NCBI GenBank assembly: GCA_947000775.1
Contig: CAMQGK010000638.1
Coordinates: 25,051,001-25,115,000 of the forward strand
Direction of reading: 5' to 3'
DNA: 64,000 bases
Origin: Pterois miles
Taxonomy: Eukaryota > Chordata > Actinopteri > Perciformes > Scorpaenidae
Shown: in pieces, positions 1 through 10,829 of the stretch
How positions within the stretch are numbered: the stretch's first letter is position 1
How the letters are laid out: each line of letters begins with the position of its first letter
The notes under the pieces: model-generated
Told to the model about the DNA's origin: nothing
Seen by the model: the letters and a program-made list of their open reading frames with translations, nothing else
Databases searched by the model: none
Program-made: the position numbers and the translations under genes

Positions 1-774
1 GACCCATTCATATGGCACTACTGTCACAGGTTAACCTCTTGTCATCACCGGTCACACAGGCTCCAGTCTGCCATTGTAGTTTCATAATGTTACTGCAAAG
101 CCATAGAATTGCACAGAATTACATTACATTGCATAGATCTCAGCTACTGTATTCTTTGCACATTTGCTTTCTCTCGCTGCCCACGTCTGCTCTTTGTAAG
201 ATAAACCAGGTAGTTTGGTTACACGTTTAAATGTCGATAACTTTACATTAAAATTCCCATCACTAATAAAAACAATTAGATGCAGGACAGAAAGTCTGAG
301 GTGTGTAGAGGGTTGAGAAGACACATCGACTGATTCAGTCCTCGTCCCTGTGTTGGTCTGAATGTGGAATTAGTGAAGATTAGCTTTCGCCACAATAAAT
401 GAGATGATATGATATTTGCATGAATAGGACCTGACATTTTCTCCAATTATCTTATTTTATTTTAAAGTAAGAAAACCTATGATCTCAAGATGATGAAAAC
501 AAAAATAGACGATTGGATCTCAGCTTTCTATCAAATACACTAGATACAGGAAGAATCTGCTTTCCAGCGTAGCACATAACACAAACGCAGGATAAAACAT
601 GATATTTTAGTACTGACTTCCCAATAAACCTAATACAAGTTGATTGTTTCTTCACAAGTTTAGTCTAGCTGGTAAAGCAGCACTGACCTCCCCCCCACGT
701 AGCGTTTGCCGCTCTTTATACTTCCTGGTTCACAATTACATGGATTAAATACCAAGTACTTTGCTAGGTATATA
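1..774. other. Anonymous AT-rich DNA
   Basis: I see no gene, tandem repeat or recognisable transposon here. Open frames are short and show no domain or splice pattern. Confidence 0.5.
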
Positions 775-782
775 CAAATTAC

Positions 783-1032
783 TACCAGTGTAACGATATA
801 TTATGCCACGATATTTCGCAATATAATAATGTGATGATATGTATCGTTGAGACAAAAACTGTATCGCGATAATTTGTGGATGTGATAATTACTTTACAAA
901 AAATAAATGTACTTTTTCAGTCATATTTTCATCATTCAAGTTTTGTTAAAATTATTGTTAGAATATCGTATCGAAACCGTGAACCCAATATCGTGTATCG
1001 TATCATGAGCTGAGTGTGTCGTCACACCCCTA
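783..1032. mobile_element. hAT-like MITE, 250 bp, with 8-bp target duplication
   Basis: A 250-bp segment is flanked by a perfect 8-bp direct repeat, CAAATTAC, at 775-782 and 1033-1040. Its ends form imperfect inverted repeats: the left end starts TACCAGTGTAACG and the reverse complement of the right end starts TAGGGGTGTGACG. The interior is rich in palindromic CGATA/TATCG motifs such as CACGATATT and TATCGTATC. An 8-bp duplication and ends of the type TAGGGGTGT are typical of hAT elements. There is no coding capacity, so it would have been moved by a transposase supplied in trans. The duplication may extend to 10 bp (TACAAATTAC), which would shift the ends by 2 bp. Confidence 0.8.
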
Positions 1033-1040
1033 CAAATTAC

Positions 1041-2360
1041 AGTGCATTACTTTTCATAGGTGCAGCTACGAACAGTGTAGGAGAACCCCTTCAATATATG
1101 CATGTTGTTATTTATTAACTAAGAAAAATATGTTGTGATACTTAACAAAAAACAACAAATGTGCTGTGCAAATAAGAGCACACAAGAAAGGACTCTGAAG
1201 TACTAAAGAACAGTGACATCATGCCTTATGGCTTTTATTTTGGCGGAGCAAGCTAGCAAATGCTTCATAATTCTTAGGCGCTGTGTGGCCGTGTGCACCT
1301 AAGATCTGTACGTAAGAACCACCACATGGAAAAGGAAAATGACTAACCTATTATGCAGTTCATCTTTTATAGCTTTTGTCTTTTTTGATTAAGTGTAGGG
1401 GATGCAGTGAAATGAAACTACAGTACAGATTTCTGTGATGATCATCCTTGTAGGTGGTATACAGAAGATCTTTACTTCTTTTATCTAGTTTATCATTCAC
1501 CTCTAGCAGCTGTCCAGTTTTTCGAAATCACAACACAGTTACAACTAGAAGCATTGTTTTAGATTACTATGTGTTGTTAGCAAAATATTTACATATACTG
1601 AAGTGGTTAATGAGCCATTTCTGTGGAGTTATGGTCCGCCATTTAAACTTAAAATTCAGACCTGGCTTCAATTTTTATTTGCACCTTTAAATGAACTTGG
1701 CCCGGAGCTCCAGTTACAAAAGTCCACAGCTCAGCACACACATCGACCTGGCAAAGTTTTGGCAACGTGCTCAGACTCACTCTGCCTGTTGCCTAAGACT
1801 AGTTGTGAACTTAGTGCCGGGAGCACAGGGTCCAGTTTGCTATTCTTAGCACTCTTGGAATGCTGTTTCTCCGCCCTGTTATTTTGTTTGCTCTCTCTTC
1901 ACTTCGGTCATGTTAGGAAACTTGTGTTTGGCCTGGCTGCTCTTAGCCAGGATAACAACCCCCGAGGCCTGTGACGTGCTGCTGGACTGATGTGGAGAAG
2001 AGTCATGATAAGGTGAATAACAAGCTGCCTGGTGGTTACTTTTAAAGGAAATCCCTGGATACTGTGAAGACTTCATGAAACACACTGTGTCTTCTTTAAA
2101 CTTTAAACATTTGCTCACAAACAAGTCCTGTTTTTTTTTTTTTAGGATTTCTACCTTTTTTTGATACAGCATGGCCTAAACAAAACTACTGTATGCTTGA
2201 TGAGGGAACACCTTTGGAAGACACACATCATGAATGGTAGCGCATGTACAATGTCAATAATGACATGCCTTGTAGCCTAGGAAGTAGTGAGGCAGCATGT
2301 GTGAGCAGGGGATTAAAAGTTTGGATACACACTTGAGGGAAAAAGAGTGAGTAATACTCT
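1041..2360. other. Anonymous DNA
   Basis: No recognised repeat or gene. A 123-codon open frame at 1603-1974 (+) has no family resemblance, is overlapped by another open frame on the opposite strand, and lacks splice context that would favour it. I treat it as chance. Confidence 0.4.
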
Positions 2361-2465
2361 TGACATGGCCTTGAGCAAGGCACTTAGCCTTGCACTGCTC
2401 CAACAGAGATCTGCGCTTATATAGAGCAGTTCTGAAGTGTGAATGTGTGGAGCTACATGAATGAA
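2361..2465 (+). mobile_element. Possible degraded SINE fragment
   Basis: The stretch contains CTTGAGCAAGGCACTTAGCC and CACTGCTCC, words shared with the bodies of SINE-A and SINE-D elsewhere in this window (for example 5675-5720 and 28846-28870). No tRNA-like head or tail is left, so family assignment is uncertain. Confidence 0.35.
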
Positions 2466-2689
2466 TGTTACCAGGAGAGTGGTTCAAAAATATCAATGTT
2501 CTGCACAACAACGTTCCAAAGTTTGTTTAAACAGCTGGCACAGTTCAACACAGTCGAACAGCAGTTCATGAAATTTAATCTTTTTGATTTGTGTACATAG
2601 ACACAAATTTCCCTTTTTTAAGCTCAGCATGACTTCCAACAATATATTTTTCATGTGTTTTCCTGCAAATATCCAGCAACATGTGATGT

Positions 2690-2935
2690 ATATTTTAATT
2701 TCCGCCCCAATCTTTTCAAAATAAAACTGCTCAGCTAGGTTTAGGAATAGATCAACTTGGTTAGGTTTAGGAAAAGATTGTAGTTTGGGTCAAAATAACA
2801 CTTGAAGGTTGTGCAACTTAATTACAAAAGTTGTGTGACAAATAAATCAACATTGACTTGTTATTTCATACAGGACACAAACACTGGCCTCCTGGGTGAA
2901 CGTCCAGTGTTTTTGGACCCACCCATACAACATCA
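2690..2935 (-). repeat. Dispersed repeat R1, minus orientation
   Basis: It carries reverse-complement R1 hallmarks: GGTTAGGTTTAGGAAAAGAT near 2762, then the complement of the GGATGGGTCCA...CAAACAC...TTTCACCCAGGAG block at 2877-2930. The same blocks recur at about 13.5, 15.9, 22.8, 27.9, 36.5 and 42.4 kb. No open frame is shared between copies, so this is a non-coding interspersed repeat of unknown class. Confidence 0.65.
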
Positions 2936-3540
2936 TCTCACAATCACAATCACAATCATCTAAGTAGGTACTAGGTAAGTTGTGTTTCTGTACACAAATC
3001 AATACATTCAATTTTGTGACTATTTCATGAACTGCTGTGCAGCTTCGGCTATCATCAATCAAGGCATTTTCTACGGCATTCAGCAGCCTTTGAGAATATC
3101 TGAATATGTGCTTGTATCTGTAAATATTTATATAGAGTGTGAGTTATTTCTGCTGACACTGCAGAACAAAACAACTAACGTAACACTCATTTCAGATCTT
3201 GAAACACACTCGTCAACAACCTTTCTGAATCAGCGCAGGTTCTGGGAGAGAGGAGGCCATTTCATTTGCATTTTCCATACTTTATTTAAACAGCTGCCAC
3301 TGGCACATTTACATGTTAACATCACATTTTTATCTTTATTGTAGTCACTCAAGTGGTTCTTGGCTTGTGGAACTTTGGCAAAATAGTTTTTACAGCAAGT
3401 GAAACCATGTATTTGTCTTTTAGGAGAACACAGAATCACAGTCACCAAGGTTAGCAGCCCTTGAATGAGTCTCATTCACTTCTGTTATATTTAGTATAAA
3501 TCTGTGTCAGTTTACAATCTAAATCTGCTTTAATAAAGTG
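2936..3540. other. Anonymous DNA with a short CAATCA tandem
   Basis: A short hexamer run (CAATCA, about 3.5 copies) sits at 2938-2958. The rest shows no recognised feature. A 120-codon open frame at 2982-3344 (+) looks like chance: AT-rich codons, no domain, overlapped on the other strand. Confidence 0.4.
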
Positions 3541-4030
3541 ATACAGGAATGGGTCCTAAAACCTGGAAATGGGTTAGCATTTTAGCACTTCTGGTTCCCT
3601 CATCTGGAAGTCAATGGGTTTTTAGTTAGATGTCTGAAATAAGGTCTGTGGCTAACACTAGCTGAAGAGATGTTATATGAACTACGTCAGTAAATATCCC
3701 ACTCCTTTATCCCACTCCAAGCTTTTTTCTGTATATGTCTTTAAAAAGTAGGTTGCTAACAAGTGACTAAATGAGACCTACTTTTATAGCCTCGTTGGGT
3801 ATACTCACGCTTATGTGTCCAAGGTGTAGTTTGTTTATAGCCTAACCAGCTTTTTACTTCTGGCGATTGTATTATCCATCCATCATCTGCAACCACTTAT
3901 CTTGTTTGGGCTTCCCAGCTGACACTGGGCGAAGGCAAGGAACATACTACATGAGTCGTCATGTACGTCATCCCTGCACAACTCTATTTTGAAGGTGCTG
4001 TTGATGTACACTGTTCGCCCACAATGCAAT
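3541..4030 (+). repeat. Dispersed repeat R2, copy 1 (interrupted)
   Basis: This copy matches 45015-45850 in the same orientation. Shared blocks include TCCTAAAACCTGGAAATG, TTTTAGCACTTCTGGTTCCC, GCTAACAAGTG.CTAAATGAGAC, TTTATAGCCTAA and CTTTTTACTTCT..CGATTG. The match stops where a SINE-B fragment begins (3873) and resumes after it around CATCCCTGCAC.ACTCT (about 3969). About 125 bp present in copy 2 are missing here, so a deletion accompanied or followed the SINE insertion. The class of R2 is not evident from the sequence. Confidence 0.75.
3873..3941 (-). mobile_element. SINE-B 3' fragment inside R2
   Basis: ATCCATCCATCATCTGCAAC followed by CCAGCTGACACTGGGCGAAG matches the reverse complement of the SINE-B 3' part (compare 39711-39790). 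Only the 3' portion remains. Confidence 0.65.
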
Positions 4031-5026
4031 GCACTAAAAAGGAGAAGGTGCTCTCAGCCATTGAAAAAGCCACTAGCTTCAATAAACATTTTGCTGTGTA
4101 AAGTTTAACTGGCAGTTGCAGTTTAAATGGCTTTGCACTGTGCACATATTTCCTGTTAGTATAAAACAGTAAAGTATGTTAATTTCTTGTATACTAACTG
4201 CAAAAACCCAGTGCTATACTTTACAAGTTAGTATATATTCCTTGATACACAGAGGTGTTTCTGTTATTTAGCCAACCCTCACTGATATAAATGGGCTGGA
4301 CAATATAATCGAAACTTATATCCACCAATAATCCAATAATCTGAAAGTGAATTCATATAAAATGCAGATTGTATGAGCAGCTTTCTCGTCAGTGTTGTCT
4401 TTAGTTCCTGCTTGGCACATTTAGCAGAATTTCAGGCTTGGCAATTGGATATTTCTTATGAAAATGCACCTTGGGAGTTGTACTTCACTTTTCATCTTAT
4501 GTTTTTACCTTGCTTTTTTTTAAGGAAAGATCTTTATATTTTCTGACATCAGTGAAAATCTTGACCTGCTAGTAGTGCTCAGTCTGGACCAGTGGTGATG
4601 GATCGACCAGTCTACCAACACAGAGCGCCACACACACCAGGCTAAAAAACAATCAAGTCATAAAATAATACCAGCGCCAAACTATGCTGGTGTGGCTAGC
4701 CCTCTTGTGCGTCATGTGTCCATTTGCCCATCTGCAATATTTTGTTGTTTAGCACATCTTAAAAACTGTTTTAAATGCAGACTAAACTATTTGTGAGCTT
4801 TAAAGTGAGTTGATTCTTCAGTTTAAATGTACCATTAAAAGTGGCAACTTTCCAAGGCCGAGTCTACATGTACACTACACTGTGTACTTGAATCTTTGAT
4901 TTGAGGCTCATTCCTGTTCAGTGTAATCAGTGTCTTCTAGCAGAGTCTACATGTTCTGAGGTCGCACAGAATGTCCTGATATTCGGCCGGTTGTGTCAGA
5001 TTGTTTTCCTTGTTCCTTCTCCTCCA
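4031..5026. other. Anonymous DNA
   Basis: Nothing recognised. Base composition is AT-rich and there is no long open frame. Confidence 0.4.
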
Positions 5027-5052
5027 CCTCCTCCTCCTCCTCCTCCTCCTCC
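5027..5052 (+). repeat. (CCT)n microsatellite
   Basis: About 26 bases of uninterrupted CCT/CTC trinucleotide repeat within a longer pyrimidine-rich tract starting near 5008. It explains the glutamate and proline runs in open frames overlapping this site, which are not genes. Confidence 0.95.
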
Positions 5053-5674
5053 AAAAACACTGGCTGCCTGGAGTTCTCGGTATCCAGCCGAGTGATCACA
5101 TGTCTCCCAGGCTTGAGTAAATCACACAACACAGAGCAAGATGGGCTGGACAAAGGAAAATAGGCTGATAGCGAGAGGTGGTGGTGGTGGAGGTGGTGGG
5201 AGGGGAGCAGGGTGGCAGGGAGCACGTGTTTGAAGTAGCTCTGTGCATACCCATCCAGATGAGCGAGAGCACGTGGACGGGGGAGGAGGGAGGGAGCGCA
5301 GAGACGACTGGAGGGCGGGGAGGGAGGCTGTCCGAGGGAAAAACAGGCACCTCTGCGACAGCAGCACTAGACCCATGTGACAGCTCCATTGTTGTTGCAA
5401 ATAACTTCACTTTCATGGTGAATGATAAGATATGTCATGTGACAGAATAGGAGCATTTTCAATCATTACCGCAGAGAACTGGCCCACCATAACAACTAAA
5501 TGGTTCAGTACAATTTGGGTCTTATTTACACAGCTCTGTCCATCATTCCTATCTGTAATGAACACATTATATTTAACAAGTTAATTGCTGAGATAATGCA
5601 GTGATGCTGTTTAAACAAAGTATTAGGTTAACTCAGTTTATTCAGAAGTGTGACAACAACCAGTCACATGTCAG
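5053..5674. other. GC- and purine-rich stretch followed by anonymous DNA
   Basis: From about 5170 to 5340 the plus strand is unusually G-rich (GGTGGTGGTGGTGGAGGTGG, GGGGGAGGAGGGAGGG, GGAGGGCGGGGAGGGAGG). Several open frames overlap in different frames on both strands, the usual sign of composition rather than coding. Clustered G-runs could form quadruplexes or mark a regulatory region, but no core promoter is identifiable. Confidence 0.45.
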
Positions 5675-5880
5675 TGTGTCCTTGAGCAAGACACTTAACC
5701 CCAAATTGCTCCCGAAAGCTCAGCCATCAGTGTGTGAATGGGTATTTAGATTAGATCCTGATGGGCAAAGCTGGCACCTTGTATGGCAGCCTCTGCCATC
5801 AGTGTATGAATGTGTGTGTGAATGGGTAAGCGCTAGCATGTAGTGTAAAGCGCTTTGACTGGTCGGAAGACTAGAAATTT
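5675..5880 (+). mobile_element. SINE-D fragment (3' part)
   Basis: The segment contains GTCCTTGAGCAAGACACTTA, two CCATCAGTGT.TGAATG blocks and the tail AAAGCGCTTTGACTGGTCGG followed by AAGACTAGAAA. The reverse-complement tail appears at 10190-10235. These words are common in fish SINE-like repeats. No tRNA head is seen, so it is 5'-truncated. A short duplication inside gives the repeated CCATCAGTGTRTGAATG. Confidence 0.7.
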
Positions 5881-8394
5881 ACCACTGACCCAAACTGTCC
5901 ATTGTAGACATCCATAACAGTTTATGGACTTGATCTCCAGATTCTGCTTTGACCTGCTGTGGGGCCATAGCCAGGATTTTAGAGATATCTCACTGAAGTG
6001 AAATCCAAATCCTCCAGCACAGTCCCCTCCACACCCAGAAGGAAGTCACTGAAAATGCTGTTTCAAAGCCTTTTCCACTCTGCTAAGAACAGAATACTAT
6101 CATGTTGGGCTAAAGCTCATCAAATTTCCAAACAGTTGTCCAAGTTGTACAATCAAAATATAGCAAAACTCGTAAAAACAACGCAGTAAAAACATGTTTA
6201 AAAGACAGAAATTTGAATAAATCAAATCTAAAATTCTGGCTAAAACCAAGAAATTTACAGTAAAACTAAAGAGGATATGATCCCAATGGTAACCACATCC
6301 CTGATCCGTTAGGGTGTGCTCACTTTCAGTTTTACCTCCATGTAAGGTGATGTAAATCTGGCGTAACTGAGTTTTATACTTGTGTGGAATGTAAAATGTT
6401 TTATTTCAGTGTAACTGAATTAAAATCATTGGTGCTACCGAGCTGAATTTGGCTCTATTACATAACGTAGCAAAGCAACAGTTTCCACAGTATATCACTA
6501 TGTTAGGCCATAATGTTGTGATGGCTATGGTATTTTCAACTTTCTTTTGTCTCTGTTTATGTACTCAATTTATACATAATATAGCCTAAAGAACAGGATT
6601 AAAAAAAACGCGAATAATGCTAATTCTCTAAGAAACACTGCCCTGGGTTGTCATATTTTCACATCAATCATTCTCTAGTAGCTTTTTAGCTTTTTGTTAT
6701 TGAACATAACACCATGAACAGCACCAAAAGCCCAACTGTCAGCAAATGGGATGGTTTGCTTAGTTTAGGCCTGGGCATATTGTTGTCTCTGCCTTACAAC
6801 TTGGCACATGGAATATCTTGGACTAGGATTAAACTAAACTAAACTAAACTGTTGTTTTTATCATGGATATGTTCACACAAAACATGAATATTACATGGTG
6901 AAAAAGCATCAATGTTTTTTTCATAAGTTTTTTTCTGAGCTTTCACACCACGAATAAAAGCATCAACCAATCACACTGTGCAAAACATGTTGAATAATGG
7001 TTATATTTAACAAACAAGAACTAACTTTAGCAAATTTAATTACTCACTTAAAACTTGACAAACGCAGTGCAGACCATTCTTACCTTTCACAATAAAAGCC
7101 CTGACATTATATTTGCAGACAAGTGTTTCGTATTGTCGTGTCATTTATTTGTCATGCTCCTGGTGTGTAAAGGTCTTAACTGTGTCAAGGGCTAATAAAT
7201 GGTAGTTTGGCGAGGCTAAGCTAGCCTTGGGATTTTTATATCAGGTTGGTCATGCAGGGAAAACACATTTAACGTTGCTCCCTGCTAAACTCTAGCTAAA
7301 AAAGATGACATCCTGATTGACTAGTGTTATGACAACTATGATAATAACAGCAAAAGATGAAGTGAAACTTGAATTGAAAATCATATTAGAGCAGCATTCT
7401 GAAGCAAGTTCCCCTCAAACTGATGGTAGTGTGACCTCTGTTTAATCATTTGTCACGCTGACAAATTCACATCATTTATATGAGTTGAGTGTTGAATTTT
7501 TGGAGGCAAATGATATTATATGCAGGGACCCTGCCAACGCTTCGGGTTGAGTGAATGAACGGCTCTGCTCAGCAAGGTGAAAGATAAATCAACATCACTG
7601 TAACCTTGTTGAAAATTCACTGTATGTTCCCATGCTGCAGAGGCTCCAGTGTGTTCGGCACTGAGCCATGCTGACACATTACATGCTGCCGGAGCACACC
7701 TGCTGGGTTTTGGTCTCCTTCTCCCTTTGCTCCTCCTCCTTCAGCTCCCCTCCCCCCTCTCTGTCTAAACCCAACCTGGTTTCCTGGCAATGTGGTGAGA
7801 GAGCCGTTGGGCTGTGTCTTTGTTTGCATTCCCTGGGCTTCCTCTTTTTACTGAGTGCTTCAGCAGAGCAGAGATAGTTAGAGCGGCGCTCCCCTCCCCC
7901 CATCCCCGGTATCCACGCCTCAGCATGGTGCTACATGCCAAGCAACTTGAGACCTGGGACGCTCCCTGACTCACAGTTCAATCTAATGACTTTTATTGGC
8001 TGCGTATCCCAAATACTGTGGCCAAAGCATGTAGCACAGCAGTTCAAACCATAATGAGGTGGTGAATTGTTTGGTTTGATAGTAAAATAAATTATTATCC
8101 TCCCAGATTCAACACAGACTACCATTTATATCCTCACTAACAATTATAGGTTTGGGAGCATGGATTATATCACGTAGTGTTTGTGTCGGCTTGTTTGCCT
8201 GAGATTAGAGCGGCAACTGCCTACAATGACATTCTTTTCTAGGTCTTTAAATTCTTGGTGTTGGATCAGACGCTGCACTGTGATACGTTTTGTATGGTGG
8301 GAGTCATTTTTGTGCCAGATTGTGATTCGAATAAATGAAAAAAAAAAATCACGTCTCACTCGTAAACTAATGGACAGGGATTGTATTTCAAGGA
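5881..8394. other. Anonymous DNA with minor simple repeats
   Basis: It holds (AAACT)4 at 6831-6850 and A/T homopolymer runs. A GC-richer block at 7620-7960, with a pyrimidine-rich plus strand (CTCCTTCTCCCTTTGCTCCT), supports several mutually overlapping open frames on both strands and none with a recognisable domain. No transposon is recognised. Confidence 0.4.
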
Positions 8395-8610
8395 GCCCGT
8401 CCCAGCATGTACTGGGTGACAGGCAGGGAAATACCTTGTCTATTTGCACCTGTGGGAAATTTACAGTCTCCACTCGACTTGACCTGTACGTGTTAGGATG
8501 GTGAGAGGAAATGGGTGCACCCAGAGGAAACCTACACAAACACAGACAGGACATGCAAACTACATCAGAAAGCCACCTGCTCCGCTGATCCCCTGTTAGA
8601 ACAACACAAT
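8395..8610 (-). mobile_element. Old, strongly diverged SINE-B copy
   Basis: On the minus strand the order of blocks follows SINE-B. On the plus strand one reads TTTACAGTCTCCACTCGACT, TGACCTGTACGT, CACCCAGAGGAAACCTACAC, GACAGGACATGCAAACTACA, AGAAAGCCACC. These align with the younger copies' AATTTAGAGTCA, ACCTGCATGTCTTTGGAC, CACCCGGAGAAAACCCACGC and GAACATGCAAACTCCACAC. It accounts for the 160-codon minus-strand open frame over this region. Confidence 0.6.
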
Positions 8611-8935
8611 TAAAAATGTAGAAGTGGACTCGTATAATGTACCTCATAATGACAAGGTTTCTTCACTGCTCAACTCATCCATGATGGAAACATACTGTAA
8701 GTCTTATGGTATGAGAATTCAACTCCCTGCACAAGATTACGTATTGTAACTGTGGTTCTATGAGCACAGCTGCAGCCCTCAAATGCTTCTGTTCTTTGAC
8801 ACCCCTCTTTTCGAAGCGCACACAATGTACAATTTTCAGCTGTTTGCAATAAACAAAGTAGACAAGAACAGTTGAAATGGTTTAATAAAACAAAGACATA
8901 CAATGTTTTTTGTCCAAATTCAACACAAAGTGCTA
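8611..8935. other. Anonymous DNA upstream of the Tc1 remnant
   Basis: No recognised feature. If the Tc1 element once had a left terminal inverted repeat it should lie here, but I could not find a matching partner downstream of the transposase. Confidence 0.35.
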
Positions 8936-9990
8936 CTTTTAATCACTACTGCAGTCTCCAACTCCCCTGTTTCAAGCACACCTGGTGCAACTAATCAAGG
9001 GCTTCAATAGTTCAGGTATGCTTGCAATAGAAAGTTTAAATACCTGGACTGGCTAGGAGTTTGTTGAGAGTGATGTTTGATTGCATGTTAGAAATATGGC
9101 TAAGTCAAAAGAATTGTCCAGGAAGTTCAGTGAAGAGATCATTGCTTTGCACAAACAAGGAAAAGGATCCTAGCGATAGAGTTGGTAGCATAGTTCACAA
9201 GTTCAAAGTTAAAGGAACAGTGGCTTTACTACCTGAACGTGACAGAAAGAGGAAACTCTCAGCAGCAGCCACCATATTTCTGAGGAGGCAAGTGGTCAAA
9301 AGCCCTCGAGTGACTGCAGCAAGACTTGGTGGCAGCAGGCACTGAGGTTTCAGTTTGCAAAGTAAGACGCATAATAAACACTGAAGGGCTCCATGCCCGG
9401 ACTCCAAGACATACACCACTACTGACCCAAAAGCACAAGAAAAGTCGGCTCCAATATGCTCAATACCATATAACTAAGCCACAGAAGTTCTGTTCTGTGG
9501 AGCGATGAAACAAAACTGGACTTTTGGGGTCGATGGAGGAGCAGTATGTCTGGAGGAAGAAGAATGAAGCATATGCTGAAAAGACCACCCTGCCTACAGT
9601 GAAGCATGGCGGTCGCTCAGTGATGCTCAGGGGCTGCTTTGCTGCCTCTGGCACTGGAAACCTGCCACATGTGGAGGGCATGATGGATTCATTCAAGTAT
9701 TGGGAAAGCTTGGGAAAAAACATCATGCCGTCTGTGAGAAAGCTGAATCTTGGGCGTCATTGGACTTTACAGCAGGACAATGATCCCAAGCATACCTCAA
9801 TGTCCACCAAGGCTTGGTTTCAGAAGAAGAAATGGAAGATTCTGAAGTGGCTGTCACAGTCACCTGATTTGAACCCCATAGAAAATCTCTGGTGGGATTT
9901 GAAGAAGGCGGTTGCAAAACGCACACCCAAGAATATTACTGAACTGGAGGCCATTGCCCATGAGGAAGACTGACTAATTTTTCAGCTGTA
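8936..9990 (+). mobile_element. Tc1/mariner transposon remnant, 3'-truncated
   Basis: This is the body of a fish Tc1-like element: a short leader (about 8936-9095), then the transposase reading region to 9973. The transposase ends right after a HEE motif, while intact relatives continue for a few tens of residues. The usual right-hand inverted repeat is not found, so the 3' end appears deleted. At least four frame changes disrupt the coding region. It is a dead copy. Confidence 0.9.
9096..9973 (+). pseudogene. Tc1-like DDE transposase pseudogene (DD34E)
   Basis: The enzyme would cut and paste the Tc1 element at TA sites in the nucleus. The start ATG at 9096 opens a frame beginning MAKSKELSRKFSEEIIALHK, a typical Tc1 N-terminal DNA-binding region, which hits a stop near 9171. 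Homology continues in other frames: IVHKFKVKGTVA and KRKLSAAAT..LRRQVVKSPR (about 9189-9318), then AAGTEVSVCKVRRIINTEGL (9326-9508 frame), then LWSDETKLDFWG (about 9493-9530) with the first catalytic Asp at 9504-9506, then a 149-codon open stretch from 9524. In that stretch the second catalytic Asp is residue 85 (QQDNDPKHTS) and the Glu is residue 120 (PDLNPIENLW), spaced 34 apart, which is the DD34E signature. All three acidic residues persist, but in different frames and with the C-terminus lost, so no active protein can be made. Confidence 0.92.
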
Positions 9991-10079
9991 TAGAAGGGCA
10001 CAGCAGGAGTATTCTCTATAAACAGACATCTGCATATGAATGCAGAATCGGTCAGCAACTGGGCAAGACTTTGGTTTGT

Positions 10080-10133
10080 TTTTGTAGTCTGTTTGTAGTC
10101 CTTTTGTTGTCTGATTGTAGTCCTTTTGTAGGC
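10080..10133 (+). repeat. Short imperfect tandem, ~22-bp unit
   Basis: TTGTAGTCCTTTTGT recurs about every 22 bases (TTGTAGTCTGTTTGTAGTCC, TTGTTGTCTGATTGTAGTCC). Two to three diverged units directly follow the truncated Tc1 remnant. Confidence 0.6.
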
Positions 10134-10162
10134 CGAGTAGAATTGACCAGTCATATTTCATG

Positions 10163-10330
10163 GTAAATGGAAAATCGACTTGCATTTATACAGCACTTTT
10201 CTAGTCTTCTGAACACTCAAAGCGCTTTACATGACGTGTCTAACCTAAATACTCATTCAAGCCTTCAGGAACAATTTAGGGTTAATTTAGATTTAGCAGA
10301 TTTAGCAACTGCTTGCCTTATTTCTCATCT
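10163..10330 (-). mobile_element. SINE-D fragment, minus orientation
   Basis: It shows TTGCATTTATACAGCACTTT, TCTAGTCTTC and CACTCAAAGCGCTTTACATG, the complement of the SINE-D tail at 5840-5880, followed by diverged body (CAGGAACAATTTAGGGTTAA). It lies shortly after the Tc1 remnant. Confidence 0.65.
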
Positions 10331-10829
10331 CAAATGTATGAATATGTGCCCTCACTAGCCTTTCGTGGATGAGGTACATATTTCCACGGTGACAACACCG
10401 ATCCAGAGATGTCGCTGTTACCCTTTGGATTTTAATTTTAAGTTTAACTTATGGTTATGACATTATGGCTAGTAATTAAAATCTTCTATTCAGTATTTGA
10501 ATGGGACACTTCTGGAAACTCACTGTTGAGCTCTATGTCGGTCTTTCGCTCCACCACTGTCGTCCAGACTGAAACAACTTTGGTGATCCCCAAACTTGTC
10601 TAATATTAGCTTCCATATGCTGCACAGACGTTCCTGTTTCCACTGTAACCATGGATGTACACACAACAATCAATGAATTGCTTTGACACTGAAGAAAACT
10701 GCCCAACACTGTCTGAACGTGGTAACTACTTGCAGTACATGATCAATGTAAGTCAAGCTGATGTCCAAGCCTAAGATGTTTTACGCGCCTGACATCCTAA
10801 CATCTGGCTTTTGTCCTTTGGAAAACAAT
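10331..10829. other. Anonymous DNA
   Basis: No recognised gene or repeat. Confidence 0.35.

Noticed and set aside
1603..1974. 123-codon plus-strand frame with a hydrophobic stretch
   Set aside because: No signal peptide or domain pattern, no splice context, and an opposing open frame on the other strand.
2938..2958. CAATCA hexamer run as a possible CRISPR-like or telomere-like array
   Set aside because: Only three to four units with no spacers. It is a short simple repeat.
5096..5450. Several overlapping 80-106 codon frames rich in Ser, Pro, His or Glu
   Set aside because: They are explained by the CCT and GGT simple-sequence tracts. All frames are open together.
8165..8647. 160-codon minus-strand open frame
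   Set aside because: About half of it is the translated, degraded SINE-B copy at 8395-8610, and the rest has no similarity to known domains.
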